A DNA stretch of 36,351 nucleotides from JAVEDQ01 sp035468175 (GCA_035468175.1 DATITC010000153.1:1-36351), one strand, 5' to 3'. Numbered from the stretch's first letter, positions 1-8,809 are shown. Notes: a model not told the origin generated them from the sequence alone. A program made the numbers and translations.

Positions 1-1530
1 CCCGCCGAGGGGACACCACTGCAACCCCGTCGACTCCCCCGTCAGGGTGCGCACCACCACCTGTCCCTCGTGGGTGATCCCGAGAACGTGCACCGTGTCG
101 CCGGACGCCGGGGGGCGGCCGCCGTCACGCGGCTCGAGTTCGCGCGGCGGCGCCACGACCGTGACCGAATCGTGGAAGCAGCCCCCGAGGTCGGCCACGA
201 ACCCGGCACGGGCGAGCGGGTCACTTCTACGCAGCAGGACCGACCCGTCCGGACTGATGCTGAGCTGGGAGACCCCAGAAGACAGCGCGACCTGCTGCGT
301 CTTCCCGACCGGCAGGGTCCGGCTATGCACCCGGATGGGGTGCGATATCTGCGGCGGCTGATGCTTGACCCGGCCAAGCGCGAGCCCCTTGAAGTTGTTG
401 ACGCCGTTTCGTCGTCTGACCGTTATTGAACCGAATACGTCATAGGAGATCGTGAAGTCTTTGGTCGACATCTCGAAACCGGCTTGCCGGTCGGTGGCGA
501 TTTGCTCGATGTCGAAATGCATGGTCACCCAGGCTGCCGAGCCCTCGGCCACCTCATAGCTGTCGCTCCCGGCCGGGGCGAAGCCGGGACCGCTCGGAAA
601 GGCGAAACCAAGCCCAAGAGGGTGGCCGAGAAGATCACCGACGCTGGTGTCGTCCTCCCAGGCGACTACCTGCGCCCACATCCGGCGGGGCGCGTGCTCG
701 ATGGTGACGGTCCTGGCGACCTCGCGGTCACCACCGGACGAGATATCGCCTTCACCCCAGGACGGTGCGGTCCCGAGCCGCAGCTGGGTATCGACGTCGC
801 CCACCCCGAACAAGAAGGTGAACTCACCGGCCCCAGCTGGATCACCGTCGTTGCGAACGTGGATGAGATCGAACAGGACGGTGACGGTGCGGGCGCCGGT
901 TGTCACCGAGCCCTTGATTTCTGGGTTCTTCGCACCCGAGCCCAGAGCAACCCGACCGCCACCGATGTCCTTGAGAGCGACGATCCGCATGTCGAATGCG
1001 GTGTCCTGCGCGAGCCCGTTGCCGAAGCCGGAGAAGACGTTGTCGTGCTGCTGCCCGAAGCTGCTGCCCATCCGGAGATCGACCAATTCCCCGCTGTCCT
1101 GGCGACGAATCTCCACATAGGCCACCGCTGGCTGCTTGGTCCGGAACGCGACATGGATGGAGTCCACGAGGGGATCCACCTTGAGGGCAAAGATGAAATC
1201 GAGGTCGGGGTCGGTCATGGCTGTGGCGAGCGCGTTCTTTTCCGTCACCACAGTGGTGCGCCCGATCTCCTGCATATTAGTCGACCGGCGCAGCACGAAG
1301 GTCAGCACCTGATCCAAGGCGATCTGCGGATCCGGATCCACGGATCCCGTAGGGGCAGCAGCGCCCGGCAACCGTTTCTCGGCACCACCATCCACCGAGC
1401 GCCACACCCAGGCTTTCACCGCGGGATCACCCGTGTCCCATCCGACGTGCACATCGAGTTGGTGATGCAGGACCACGTCGGAGTACTTGAAGATGACGGG
1501 ATTAGGTGACCCTGAGATGTACGCGACCAC
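1..1530 (-). CDS. Large beta-rich protein of unknown function, partial (runs off the left edge)
   Basis: The minus strand is open without a stop from 1530 to position 1 (510 codons), so the C-terminus lies outside the window. I do not recognise the family. The GTG start at 1530 follows GAAGG at a 9-nt distance; an ATG at 1566 is in frame but has no ribosome site. Residues about 1-75 resemble a fibronectin/Ig-like module (VGWDTGD, SVDGGAE). The middle is rich in beta-strand patterns. Near residue 450 there are phrases such as SPDGSVLLRR and THEGQVVVRTL, which look like beta-propeller blades of the PLL/tectonin type. No signal peptide or membrane helix is visible. It is divergent from the gene at 1843. 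Long plus-strand open frames here lack protein-like composition and are shadows. Domain labels are inference. Confidence 0.72.
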   Translation of the reverse strand, partial: MVAYISGSPNPVIFKYSDVVLHHQLDVHVGWDTGDPAVKAWVWRSVDGGAEKRLPGAAAPTGSVDPDPQIALDQVLTFVLRRSTNMQEIGRTTVVTEKNALATAMTDPDLDFIFALKVDPLVDSIHVAFRTKQPAVAYVEIRRQDSGELVDLRMGSSFGQQHDNVFSGFGNGLAQDTAFDMRIVALKDIGGGRVALGSGAKNPEIKGSVTTGARTVTVLFDLIHVRNDGDPAGAGEFTFLFGVGDVDTQLRLGTAPSWGEGDISSGGDREVARTVTIEHAPRRMWAQVVAWEDDTSVGDLLGHPLGLGFAFPSGPGFAPAGSDSYEVAEGSAAWVTMHFDIEQIATDRQAGFEMSTKDFTISYDVFGSITVRRRNGVNNFKGLALGRVKHQPPQISHPIRVHSRTLPVGKTQQVALSSGVSQLSISPDGSVLLRRSDPLARAGFVADLGGCFHDSVTVVAPPRELEPRDGGRPPASGDTVHVLGITHEGQVVVRTLTGESTGLQWCPLGG

Positions 1531-1644
1531 GTGGAGGCACCTTCCATATGCAGGTCTCGCTGGCATGCCGACGCGCTGACCCAACGGAACAAGTCGCCGG
1601 CGAGGCGGATGACGACCCTCCCACGTCCGACCGAAGCTGTCCTG

Positions 1645-1688
1645 GAATCCAGCGGTAGGGCTCGGAGAATCCAGCGGTAGGGCTCGGA
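1645..1688. repeat. Tandem direct repeat, 2 x 22 bp
   Basis: Two perfect adjacent copies of a 22-bp unit (beginning GAATCCAGCGGTAGGG) lie in the 312-bp intergenic region between the divergent genes starting at 1530 (minus) and 1843 (plus). The copies are identical and spaced exactly two helical turns apart, which fits cooperative binding by a regulator. A recent slippage duplication would look the same. Nothing else in this gap looks coding. Confidence 0.8.
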
Positions 1689-1709
1689 GGTGACGACCGC
1701 CGGCGTTCT

Positions 1710-1736
1710 TTGAACTGCATTTGAGTTGGCTAATGC
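1710..1736 (+). promoter_or_regulatory. Possible promoter for the gene at 1843
   Basis: TTGAAC at 1710-1715 and TAATGC at 1731-1736 are separated by 15 nt, in a locally AT-richer patch just after the 22-bp repeats and about 107 nt before the ATG at 1843. The spacing is shorter than the usual 16-18 nt, so this is only a candidate. Confidence 0.3.
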
Positions 1737-1842
1737 CGGCGCCTGAGGGCTTGCCCCGGCTGCTTGGTCGGCACAGTGTGGCGCCGCGGCGCAACCGGCT
1801 GTTCGCTCCGGTCTCTCTCCCGCCGCCGAAGGAGCTGACCCC

Positions 1843-2835
1843 ATGTCCGCCAAGAAGGTTCTCAACGTCACGGTCCGTCCGGGATCGCCAGCACACACCG
1901 CGTACCACCGGCAGGTGGGGCTCCCGGCGCCGGAGGAGTTGCGACAGACCGAGATCGCGGCGGGTTTCACCCCCCGTCCCGATCTCGACCTGACCTATCG
2001 CGGGGGCCACACGATCGCCGATCTGGTCTTCCTCAACTGCTACCTCGCGGTCGACCGTTGGGATGGAACCGATCGGGCGAACATCGACCAGTCGCTGTCC
2101 GCCGCCATGTCCGATCCCGACCTCGAGAACGTCATCGCGCAGTACTTCCGGGGTCCCATCTCGTCAGCCATGCTGCCGGCGCAGACCAGCAGTGACCCGG
2201 TCGGGGCCCAGTTCTTCAAGGACCAGGCCGAGGCCAAGGTGGCGCAACTGCTCGCCGACGGCGTTCTCGGTGGCTCGGACCCCGCGAGTAGCGTCATCTG
2301 CCTGCTCCTTCCGCCCGGAGCGGTCCTCGTGGACGGTCTGTCCACCGCGGCGCCGAGCGGCGAGACAGCAAATCCGTCGGCCGGTGCGGATTCTCCGGGT
2401 CCGGCCGCGCCAGCAAAGCTGCTTGACACGGATGCAGCCGACTCCAAGCACGGCTTGGGCGGCTTCCACGGTTCCGTCGACGTGACCGGCATCCGCGTCT
2501 ACTACGCGATCGCGGTGTACTCCGAAGGCGACAACGGCATCCCGGTCTTCGACCAATCGTGGAAGAACGTGGTGGCGACCCTCTACCACGAACTGAACGA
2601 GGCCCGGACCGACGCGGACGTCGACGTTGTCAACGCCACCGGGGACATGAGCCTTCTCGGTTGGTACTCGGACAACGGCGGCGAGATCGGTGACATCCCC
2701 ATCGCCACCGCCCCCGACATCAACCTCGTCATGCAAGAGGTGTCGCTCACCGACAACTCGGCCACGGTGCCGGTCCAGTTCGAATGGTCCGACGCTGTCC
2801 ACGGTCCAGAAGGGCCGATTCCCGTCCCGCACTGA
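1843..2835 (+). CDS. EXORDIUM-like protein with HExxE metal-site motif
   Basis: 330 residues; the ATG at 1843 follows AAGGAG at a good distance. The N-terminal half carries YRGGHTIADLVFLNCY and an AMSDPDLENVIAQYF-type segment. The C-terminal half has YHELNEARTD (H249, E250, E253, D257), then GWYSDN and GEIGD (E281, D284). This layout resembles the EXORDIUM/phosphate-induced protein family, whose members carry HEL.E..TDP followed by W..... EIGD and look like inactive or unusual metallopeptidases. A low-complexity Ser/Ala/Pro linker lies near residues 165-195. No signal peptide is visible, which is odd for a family usually secreted. It is followed after 40 nt by a phosphoesterase gene, probably in one transcript. 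Family assignment is from motifs only; function unknown. Confidence 0.75.
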   Translation: MSAKKVLNVTVRPGSPAHTAYHRQVGLPAPEELRQTEIAAGFTPRPDLDLTYRGGHTIADLVFLNCYLAVDRWDGTDRANIDQSLSAAMSDPDLENVIAQYFRGPISSAMLPAQTSSDPVGAQFFKDQAEAKVAQLLADGVLGGSDPASSVICLLLPPGAVLVDGLSTAAPSGETANPSAGADSPGPAAPAKLLDTDAADSKHGLGGFHGSVDVTGIRVYYAIAVYSEGDNGIPVFDQSWKNVVATLYHELNEARTDADVDVVNATGDMSLLGWYSDNGGEIGDIPIATAPDINLVMQEVSLTDNSATVPVQFEWSDAVHGPEGPIPVPH

Positions 2836-2875
2836 CCAGCGTCTCGCGAGGTATTCGCCGACCGGAGGCGACCTG

Positions 2876-4021
2876 ATGAGCCAGACGGCACATGTGGTGA
2901 TCTTCGTGCAGGAGAACCATACGACCGACAACTATTTCCGATGGATGCGTGGCTTCGGCGCCAACGTGGCTGCCGACTGGCCACCGTCGCCGAACCCGCC
3001 GGCCGCCGACCATCCCCACGACCGGCACGCCTATCAGCGCTGGCTGACCGCCCAACAGTCGGGGGGGGCGACACCGGCGCAGCACCTGCAGTTCGACACC
3101 GCCGCCGACCTGCCGTTCTACGCCTATCTCGCCGCGACAGGCGCCTTCCTGGAAAACCACTGCTCCGGCTTCGGCACCAACTCCACCCCGAACCATCTGC
3201 TGGTCGTCGGCGGTCAGTCCCCGACGTTGCGCAACCCGCCGAGCAACAAACCGCCACCCCTATGGGACATGCCGTCCCTGCCCGGCCATGCCGGCGACCA
3301 CGGCCTGAGCTGGAAGGTTTACAGCGGCAAGAGCGGCTACCCGGTCGAGTTCTACACCCAGCTCAAGGGATCTCCGAACGTCGTCCCCAGCAGTCAGTTC
3401 ACAGCCGACGCCGCCGCCGGGAAACTGCCCCAGCTGGCCATGGTCTGGCACGACAGCCCGCTCGACGAACACCCGACCGCCGACGTCAGCCTGGGCATGC
3501 ACGCCATCTGGCAGGCAGTCGACGCTGTCGTCCAGGCGGGCCTGTGGGACAGCACCGTGTTTCTGCAGACCTGGGACGACTGGGGCGGTTACGACGACCA
3601 CGTGGCGACCCCCAACGTCGAACACACGCCGGACGGCGTGCAACTTGCCTACGGCCCCCGCGTCCCCCTGCTCGTTTACGGCGGTCACGTCGCAGCCGGC
3701 GTCGACAGCCGTTGGTGTTCGCACGTCAGCCTGCCCAAAACCGCCCTGCAACTGCTCAACCTGCCCGCCCTCGGAGTCCCCCGCCTCGACCAGGACGCCG
3801 GCCTCGCCGACCTTGTCGACCCCCACCACAGCACCCCGCCGCCACCCTCAGCCAGCAGCCAGATTCAGCTCCCCCCAGCCCCGACGCCCACCCCGAAGCC
3901 GCGGCCCACACCCACACCGCCCAGCGGCCCATCTCAACCTGTCGGACCGATCCTCCTGCGCGACGGAACCACCCTCCCGCCACCCAACGACGTGCCTCTC
4001 AGAACACTCCAACACAGCTGA
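2876..4021 (+). CDS. Phosphoesterase family protein (phospholipase C/acid phosphatase AcpA type)
   Basis: 381 residues from the ATG at 2876, which has GGAGG 5-9 nt upstream; an in-frame extension to 2690 would run into the previous gene. It hydrolyses phosphate esters by family knowledge (PF04185). Visible metal and catalytic motifs are ENHTTDNYF (E13, N14, H15), WHDSPLDEHP (W191, D193, E198, H199) and TWDDWGGYDDH (D234, D235, D240, H242). These match the ENHSFDxYF, SEHPP and TWDDxGGFYDHV blocks of bacterial phospholipases C. The expected NHLLVVGG block is also present. Unlike most relatives it has no Tat or Sec signal. The last 65 residues are a Pro/Thr-rich tail. It probably shares a transcript with the upstream HExxE protein. 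The substrate cannot be told from sequence. Confidence 0.88.
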   Translation: MSQTAHVVIFVQENHTTDNYFRWMRGFGANVAADWPPSPNPPAADHPHDRHAYQRWLTAQQSGGATPAQHLQFDTAADLPFYAYLAATGAFLENHCSGFGTNSTPNHLLVVGGQSPTLRNPPSNKPPPLWDMPSLPGHAGDHGLSWKVYSGKSGYPVEFYTQLKGSPNVVPSSQFTADAAAGKLPQLAMVWHDSPLDEHPTADVSLGMHAIWQAVDAVVQAGLWDSTVFLQTWDDWGGYDDHVATPNVEHTPDGVQLAYGPRVPLLVYGGHVAAGVDSRWCSHVSLPKTALQLLNLPALGVPRLDQDAGLADLVDPHHSTPPPPSASSQIQLPPAPTPTPKPRPTPTPPSGPSQPVGPILLRDGTTLPPPNDVPLRTLQHS

Positions 4022-4113
4022 TGCAGGGCAACACCATCCGGATCAGCGTCTCTGTCTCGACGCTCGGCGAGGCAACCGGCGCGCGCGGCCTTCCGCTAGC
4101 TCGGTTGCCCGTC

Positions 4114-4587
4114 CTACACGACGACGCCCCGGTCAGGTTCGACGGGAACAACCGGCTGTAGCTGAGCCGGCCGAGCCCTTCGCTCAGGGAGGGGGTCAGC
4201 CGGGTCCCGGATGGTGGCGCCGTCCTGGAGATCTTCGATGGTGGGCAGATCGACGCCAACCGAGACGGCCCACTCCTGCGCCTTGCTCCGAGCCGCGCCG
4301 ATGCTGCTGTCGTAGTCAGCGAGGTCGGCGCCGTCGAGCACCTTCTCGGCCAGCACTGTCAGCGCGCGCATCTGCTGCGGCCCGCACGTACCACCGAGCG
4401 CGTGCATGGCAGCGAGGTGCCGGATCCAGCGCAGTCCGGTTCGGAGCCGGGCCGTTTCCTCACTATCCGCAGGTTGGGAGATGCGGCGTTCTGCACCGCA
4501 GGCGACGCAGAACTCATGCATCTTCCCGTTGGCGGCGAAGTCGCTGCGCCACGTCTGGTGCGGGCATCCATCGGCGTCGATCGCCAT
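4114..4587 (-). CDS. Small zinc-ribbon-like hypothetical protein
   Basis: 157 residues. The ATG at 4587 has a textbook AAGGAG 7 nt upstream, so the longer frame to 4668 is rejected. The first 35 residues hold a possible zinc knuckle: C8-P-H10 then C27-V-A-C30 with a nearby H24. The rest is an alpha-helical, charged domain (RTGLRWIRHLAAMHALGG, AEKVLDGADLADYD) and a Pro/Arg-rich tail. I do not recognise the family. It converges with the phosphoesterase gene, with 92 nt between the stops, and is divergent from fadD. No partner is evident. Metal binding is inferred from Cys/His spacing only. Confidence 0.72.
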   Translation of the reverse strand: MAIDADGCPHQTWRSDFAANGKMHEFCVACGAERRISQPADSEETARLRTGLRWIRHLAAMHALGGTCGPQQMRALTVLAEKVLDGADLADYDSSIGAARSKAQEWAVSVGVDLPTIEDLQDGATIRDPADPLPERRARPAQLQPVVPVEPDRGVVV

Positions 4588-4782
4588 GCGGTTCTCCTTG
4601 GCTGGACAGGGACGAACGCGACTACCCACTCGAACCTCACCAAGTAGAGGATCCGGGTGCCACCTCACGTTCTCCCGTGGGGTGCGGCTGACGCAACACC
4701 TTCCTGCGTTTCCAGCAAAAATACGTGAGGAATTGAGAATCTCGCCGGTTGCGAACCGTCTGGCCGGGCGTCACCTGACCCC

Positions 4783-4796
4783 GGGCCGAGAGGCCC
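4783..4796. promoter_or_regulatory. Inverted repeat GGGCC-n4-GGCCC upstream of fadD
   Basis: This lies in the 331-bp divergent gap 4588-4918, which otherwise holds no gene. GGGCCGAGAGGCCC has perfect 5-bp arms around GAGA. It is 123 nt before the fadD start. Its shape is like the DosR-type elements seen elsewhere in the window, but the GGGAC core is missing. An AT-rich patch (about 4709-4740) is the likeliest place for a promoter. A regulatory role is inference. Confidence 0.35.
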
Positions 4797-4918
4797 CTCG
4801 ACTCGACGACCCCCCGCGGTTACGTTCCGCCCTGCTCATGGCCGTGGCACCTCGCGATCCGATCGGCAACCGAGCGGATCGGTGGGCACGCGAAGCGCCG
4901 GATCCAGCAGGAGGAACC

Positions 4919-6793
4919 ATGGACGGCAACCAAACGACATCCGGGACGGTCGGTCACGCGTTCCTGGACATGGTGGACCGGCAAGGCGATGCCCCGGCGC
5001 TGCGCTGGAAGTCCGGCGACGGGTTCACCACCTGGACGTGGCGGGAGTACGCCGATGCCGTCGCCCGCACCGCCGGCGGGCTCCGCGCGCTCGGTTTCGC
5101 GTCCGGCGAGCGGGCAGTCCTGCTGATGCACAACCAGCCGGCGTTCCACGTCTGCGACCTCGCCGTGCTGTTCAACCGGGGCGTCCCGATCTCCATCTAC
5201 ACGTCCTCGTCTCCGGAGCAGATCGCCTGGCTGACCGGTCACTGCGACGCGACGCTCTGCTTCGTCGACAGCGCGCTGCTCGACCGGGTCCTTGCGGTGC
5301 GGGACCGTCTGCCGAAGTTGCGGCACATCGTCGTGATCGACGACGAGGCCACCGTGGACGGCCGCGAAGCCGAGGCGGACGTCATCCCGCTGTCGAAGCA
5401 CGCCGGATCGGAGCCGGTCGACCTGCGCACCGCGGCCGATGAACTGCAGCCCGGCGATCTGGCCACCGTCATTTACACCTCCGGGACGACCGGGCCGCCC
5501 AAAGGCGTGATGATCACCCACGCCAACGTGCTGGCCCAGTGGGATGCACTCCGGGCGCACATCGGGCTCGACGGCCACGACCAGCGTGTCGTCTCGTACC
5601 TGCCGATGGCGCACATCGCCGAGCGGGTGGTCAGCCACTACCTGCCGGTCTTCTGGGGCAGTCAGGTGACCACCTGCCCCGATATGGGACAGCTGGGCCA
5701 ATACCTGACCGACGTCCGACCCACGTTCTTCTTCGGCCCTCCGCGGGTCTTCGAGAAGATGTACGCCGCCGTTCACGCCTCACTCGCCGCGGCGGATCCG
5801 GAGCGTCAAGCGGGGTTCGAGCGGGCCCTGGCGGTCGGGCACCGGGTGGCCGAACTGCGGGCGCGGGAGCAGGAGCTTCCGGACGAATTGGCGGAGCAGT
5901 GGGCGCGCGTGGACGCCGTAGCGCTGGCCCCGATCCGGCAGCTGCTCGGCATCGACCAGATGCAGATCATGGTCAGCGGTGCCGCACCGATCCCGGTGGA
6001 GGTGCTGGAGTTCATGCGCGACCTCGGCGCTCCGATGTCGGAGCTGTTCGGGATGTCGGAGAACACCGGAGCAATGATCTGGGACTCGGTCCGGGTGCGC
6101 CCAGGCAGGGTCGGTCGTCGGCTGGAAGGCACCGAGATCGCCATTGGCGCCGATGGTGAGCTGCTGTGCCGAGGTCCCATCGTCTGCTCGGGGTACCTCA
6201 ACGATCCGACGCGTACGGCCGAGGCGCTGGACCGCGACGGTTGGCTGCACACGGGCGACATCGCGTCCGTCGACGACGACGGTTACGTCCGCATCGTCGA
6301 CCGCAAGAAGGAGCTGATCGTCACTGCGGGCGGTAAGAACGTCTCCCCGGCCAACCTCGAAGCCGAGCTCAAGACGATCCCGTTGGTCGGTCAGGTCATG
6401 GTGGTCGGCGACGCCAGGCCCTACCTGGCGGCCTTGCTGGTCCTCGATCCGGAGGTGGCGCCGGCGTGGGCCAAGAGCCACGGCATCGCCGTCGCGTCCC
6501 TCGCGGAGCTGTCCCGGCATCCGGCCGTCATCGACGCGGTCGCGAAAGGCGTCGCCGCCGTCAACCAGCTGGTGTCCCAGGCCGAGGCGATCCGCCGGTT
6601 CGTCCTGCTGAGCGACGAGTGGACGCCGGACTCCGAGGAGCTCACCCCGACCATGAAGGTAAAGCGGCGCGGCGTGCTGCACCGGTACGGGCCACGCATC
6701 GAGGAGCTGTACTCCGGTGGCGGCCTGTCGGTCGACACCGTCCGCATCCCGGAGCAGGGCGCACCGACGAAGACGGCGGTCCCAAGCGAATGA
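4919..6793 (+). CDS. fadD: Long-chain fatty acyl-CoA synthetase (AMP-forming, FadD15-type)
   Basis: 624 residues from the ATG at 4919, which follows AGGAGGAACC; in-frame sequence back to 4406 is non-coding. It activates long-chain fatty acids with ATP and CoA on the cytoplasmic side. Visible ANL-superfamily motifs in order are P-loop YTSGTTGPPKG (186-196), FGMSENTG (377-384), GWLHTGD (441-447), the hinge DRKKELIV (from 461), GGKNVSP (K473) and the C-terminal TPTMK with Lys580. Length and motifs fit the long-chain FACS group (FadD15/FAA1 type). It is followed after 40 nt by the YccF gene and lies next to two WS/DGAT genes, so its acyl-CoA products probably feed neutral lipid synthesis. Confidence 0.93.
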   Translation: MDGNQTTSGTVGHAFLDMVDRQGDAPALRWKSGDGFTTWTWREYADAVARTAGGLRALGFASGERAVLLMHNQPAFHVCDLAVLFNRGVPISIYTSSSPEQIAWLTGHCDATLCFVDSALLDRVLAVRDRLPKLRHIVVIDDEATVDGREAEADVIPLSKHAGSEPVDLRTAADELQPGDLATVIYTSGTTGPPKGVMITHANVLAQWDALRAHIGLDGHDQRVVSYLPMAHIAERVVSHYLPVFWGSQVTTCPDMGQLGQYLTDVRPTFFFGPPRVFEKMYAAVHASLAAADPERQAGFERALAVGHRVAELRAREQELPDELAEQWARVDAVALAPIRQLLGIDQMQIMVSGAAPIPVEVLEFMRDLGAPMSELFGMSENTGAMIWDSVRVRPGRVGRRLEGTEIAIGADGELLCRGPIVCSGYLNDPTRTAEALDRDGWLHTGDIASVDDDGYVRIVDRKKELIVTAGGKNVSPANLEAELKTIPLVGQVMVVGDARPYLAALLVLDPEVAPAWAKSHGIAVASLAELSRHPAVIDAVAKGVAAVNQLVSQAEAIRRFVLLSDEWTPDSEELTPTMKVKRRGVLHRYGPRIEELYSGGGLSVDTVRIPEQGAPTKTAVPSE

Positions 6794-6833
6794 TCGCCGG
6801 CAACGTTCAGGCTCCTCGACCAGGAAGGCCAGC

Positions 6834-7256
6834 ATGCGGCTGATCGGCAACATTCTGTGGTTTCTGCTGGCCGGCCTGTGGCTGGCCATCGGCTACGTCG
6901 TGGCGGGCATCGCGAACTGCCTGACCATCATCGGGATCCCCTTCGGCGTCGCCAGCTTCCGGCTCGCCGGCTACGTCATCTGGCCCTTCGGCCGCACGGT
7001 CGTGGCCAGGCCCACGTCCGGTTCGCTGACGTTCCTCGGCAATGTGCTGTGGTTCTTCCTCGGCGGTCTCTGGCTGGCCCTGGGACACCTGATCGCCGGA
7101 CTGCTGCTGTGCGTGACGATCGTCGGGATTCCGTTCGGCATCGCCTCGTTCAAGATGGCCGGCCTCGCGTTGGCACCGCTCGGGAAGGACGTGGTGCCGA
7201 TCGGCACGGTCGCCTACGGAATGGCGGCCGGCCCGGTCATGCGACCGCTCGGCTGA
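6834..7256 (+). CDS. YccF domain membrane protein
   Basis: 140 residues from the ATG at 6834, with AGGAAGG upstream. It consists of two copies of the same about 50-residue YccF unit (residues about 4-53 and 60-110). Each unit has GN.LWF, a hydrophobic stretch, C.TI.GIPFG and ASF. About four membrane segments are expected. YccF proteins are inner-membrane proteins without an established biochemical role. The gene is 40 nt after fadD and probably co-transcribed with it. Strong match to the family; function unknown. Confidence 0.9.
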   Translation: MRLIGNILWFLLAGLWLAIGYVVAGIANCLTIIGIPFGVASFRLAGYVIWPFGRTVVARPTSGSLTFLGNVLWFFLGGLWLALGHLIAGLLLCVTIVGIPFGIASFKMAGLALAPLGKDVVPIGTVAYGMAAGPVMRPLG

Positions 7257-7262
7257 CGGCTG

Positions 7263-7276
7263 CGCTGCCGGCAGCG
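7263..7276. terminator. Perfect 14-bp palindrome between convergent genes
   Basis: CGCTGCCGGCAGCG is a perfect palindrome in the 51-bp space between the convergent yccF-type gene and the first WS/DGAT gene. It has no T-tract, as is common for actinobacterial terminators. A short hairpin could stop transcription from both sides. Weak evidence. Confidence 0.3.
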
Positions 7277-7307
7277 AGGCGAACCGCGGCCGCGAGGTGC
7301 GGTCCCG

Positions 7308-8726
7308 TCACACCTTCGCGGCACTACTCGCGGGCGTGGCGGCCTTCACCAGCTCGGCGAACGACTCCTCGAGGCCGCGGACCAGCACGTCGATGTCGCC
7401 GCTGCTGTCGTAGTCGCCCGTGATCCCGAACGTCACCTGATCGCAGTAGGTGAAGATCGCGACGCCGATGCGGACGGTGGTGGAGATCGGGACGTATGGG
7501 AAGATCTCCAGCAGCCGCCGGCCCAGCGCGTACAACGGGGCCCGAGGGCCGGGCACGTTCGTCGTCACCGTGACGATCGTCCGCTGCGGCAGCCGGAAGC
7601 CGAGCCGCACCAGCGGGGACACCAGCGGGAACGGCTCCTGTCCGGCGAGGGCGGTGATGGACTGGCCGGCAACGGCTTCCCTCGAGGACTTGAGTTCGAG
7701 CAGCCGGGCCTTGACGGCCTCCAGCCTCGCCACCGGGTCGGCGATGTCCACGGGCAGGAACGGCAACAGCATGGACACCCGGTTCTCGTAGATGCCCTCT
7801 TCACCGGGTGCCCGCACCGAGACGGGCACCAGCGACCGGACCGAGTGAGCTTCGGGTGCCTCGCCGCGGCCGATCATCAGCGCGCGGAACCCGCCGCTGA
7901 TCGCGCTCAGGACGACGTCGTTCATCGTCCCGCCGAACGCGGACCGCACCGCCTTGATGTCAGCCTGGTCGGCGCGGGCCCACCGGTAACGGCGCTGCCG
8001 ACCGATCGGTCCGTTCAGCGACGAGCCGGTGGCCGGCCGGATGGCGCCGCTGAGGGCGAGCAGCCCGCGGCCGGTGTCCAGCGCGCGACGGCCGAAGTCG
8101 CCGTACGCCCGCACCAGCCGCTCCAAGGAGCGGAGCTGCCCCACCGGGTTGAGCGCGAGGTCACGCACCGCTGCGACGGTCAGGCGCAGCGTCGACGGCT
8201 CGGGCTCCGGCGTCCACGGCGGAAGCGCCGTCGCGTGGTCTGGCGGCGGCGCGTCCGGCGACGTGTCGAGGACGACCCGGAGCAGGTCGGTGCCCGAGAC
8301 TCCGTCCGCCATGGAGTGATGCAGCTTGGACAGCAACGCCCAGCGGTCGCCCTCCAGCCCCTCGACGATCCAGGTTTCCCACAGCGGCCGTTCCCGGTCG
8401 ATGCGCTGCGCCATCACCCGCGCCATCAGGTGCCGCAACTCGACATCTCCGCCCGGCTTGGGAAGCGCCGTCCGCCGGACGTGGAAGCGCAGGTCGAAGG
8501 CCGGGTCGTCGACCCACACCGGCGGCCCGAGATCCAGCGGCACCGACCGCACCCGCTGCCGATAGCGCGGGATCTTCGGCAACGCTCGCTCGATCAGGGC
8601 GAGCATCTCGGCGTGGCTCGGCGCCGGTCCCTCGAAGATGCCGAGCGACGCGATCCCCATGCTGGTGTGGGTATCGGAGTCCTCAGCTTCGAGAAAGGCC
8701 GCGTCCAGCGGACTCAAGTGGTCCAT
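7308..8726 (-). CDS. Wax ester synthase/diacylglycerol acyltransferase (WS/DGAT), copy 1
   Basis: 472 residues from the ATG at 8726, which has GAGGCGAGG upstream; the longer minus frame to 9629 is rejected. It transfers an acyl group from acyl-CoA to diacylglycerol or a long-chain alcohol, forming storage lipid at the membrane. The catalytic HHxxxDG motif is HHSMADG (H136, H137, D141, G142). The N-terminal MDHLSPLDAAFLEAED and the later GGTMNDVVL and NVPGP blocks are typical of the family. The length matches family members (about 460-480). It is divergent from a second WS/DGAT across a 214-bp promoter region and converges on yccF. It may act on acyl-CoA made by FadD. Confidence 0.93.
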   Translation of the reverse strand: MDHLSPLDAAFLEAEDSDTHTSMGIASLGIFEGPAPSHAEMLALIERALPKIPRYRQRVRSVPLDLGPPVWVDDPAFDLRFHVRRTALPKPGGDVELRHLMARVMAQRIDRERPLWETWIVEGLEGDRWALLSKLHHSMADGVSGTDLLRVVLDTSPDAPPPDHATALPPWTPEPEPSTLRLTVAAVRDLALNPVGQLRSLERLVRAYGDFGRRALDTGRGLLALSGAIRPATGSSLNGPIGRQRRYRWARADQADIKAVRSAFGGTMNDVVLSAISGGFRALMIGRGEAPEAHSVRSLVPVSVRAPGEEGIYENRVSMLLPFLPVDIADPVARLEAVKARLLELKSSREAVAGQSITALAGQEPFPLVSPLVRLGFRLPQRTIVTVTTNVPGPRAPLYALGRRLLEIFPYVPISTTVRIGVAIFTYCDQVTFGITGDYDSSGDIDVLVRGLEESFAELVKAATPASSAAKV

Positions 8727-8809
8727 GTTTCCTCGCCTCCCGACCTTCCTGCCAGGTTGGCTCTCGCCGCGAATCCTGGGCGGACCAGACCGGACGCCCC
8801 AGAGGCATA

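Noticed and set aside
484..1509. Long plus-strand open frame (341 codons)
   Set aside because: It is a shadow of the minus-strand gene running from 1530 off the left edge. The minus frame has protein-like composition and a ribosome site; the plus frame has neither.
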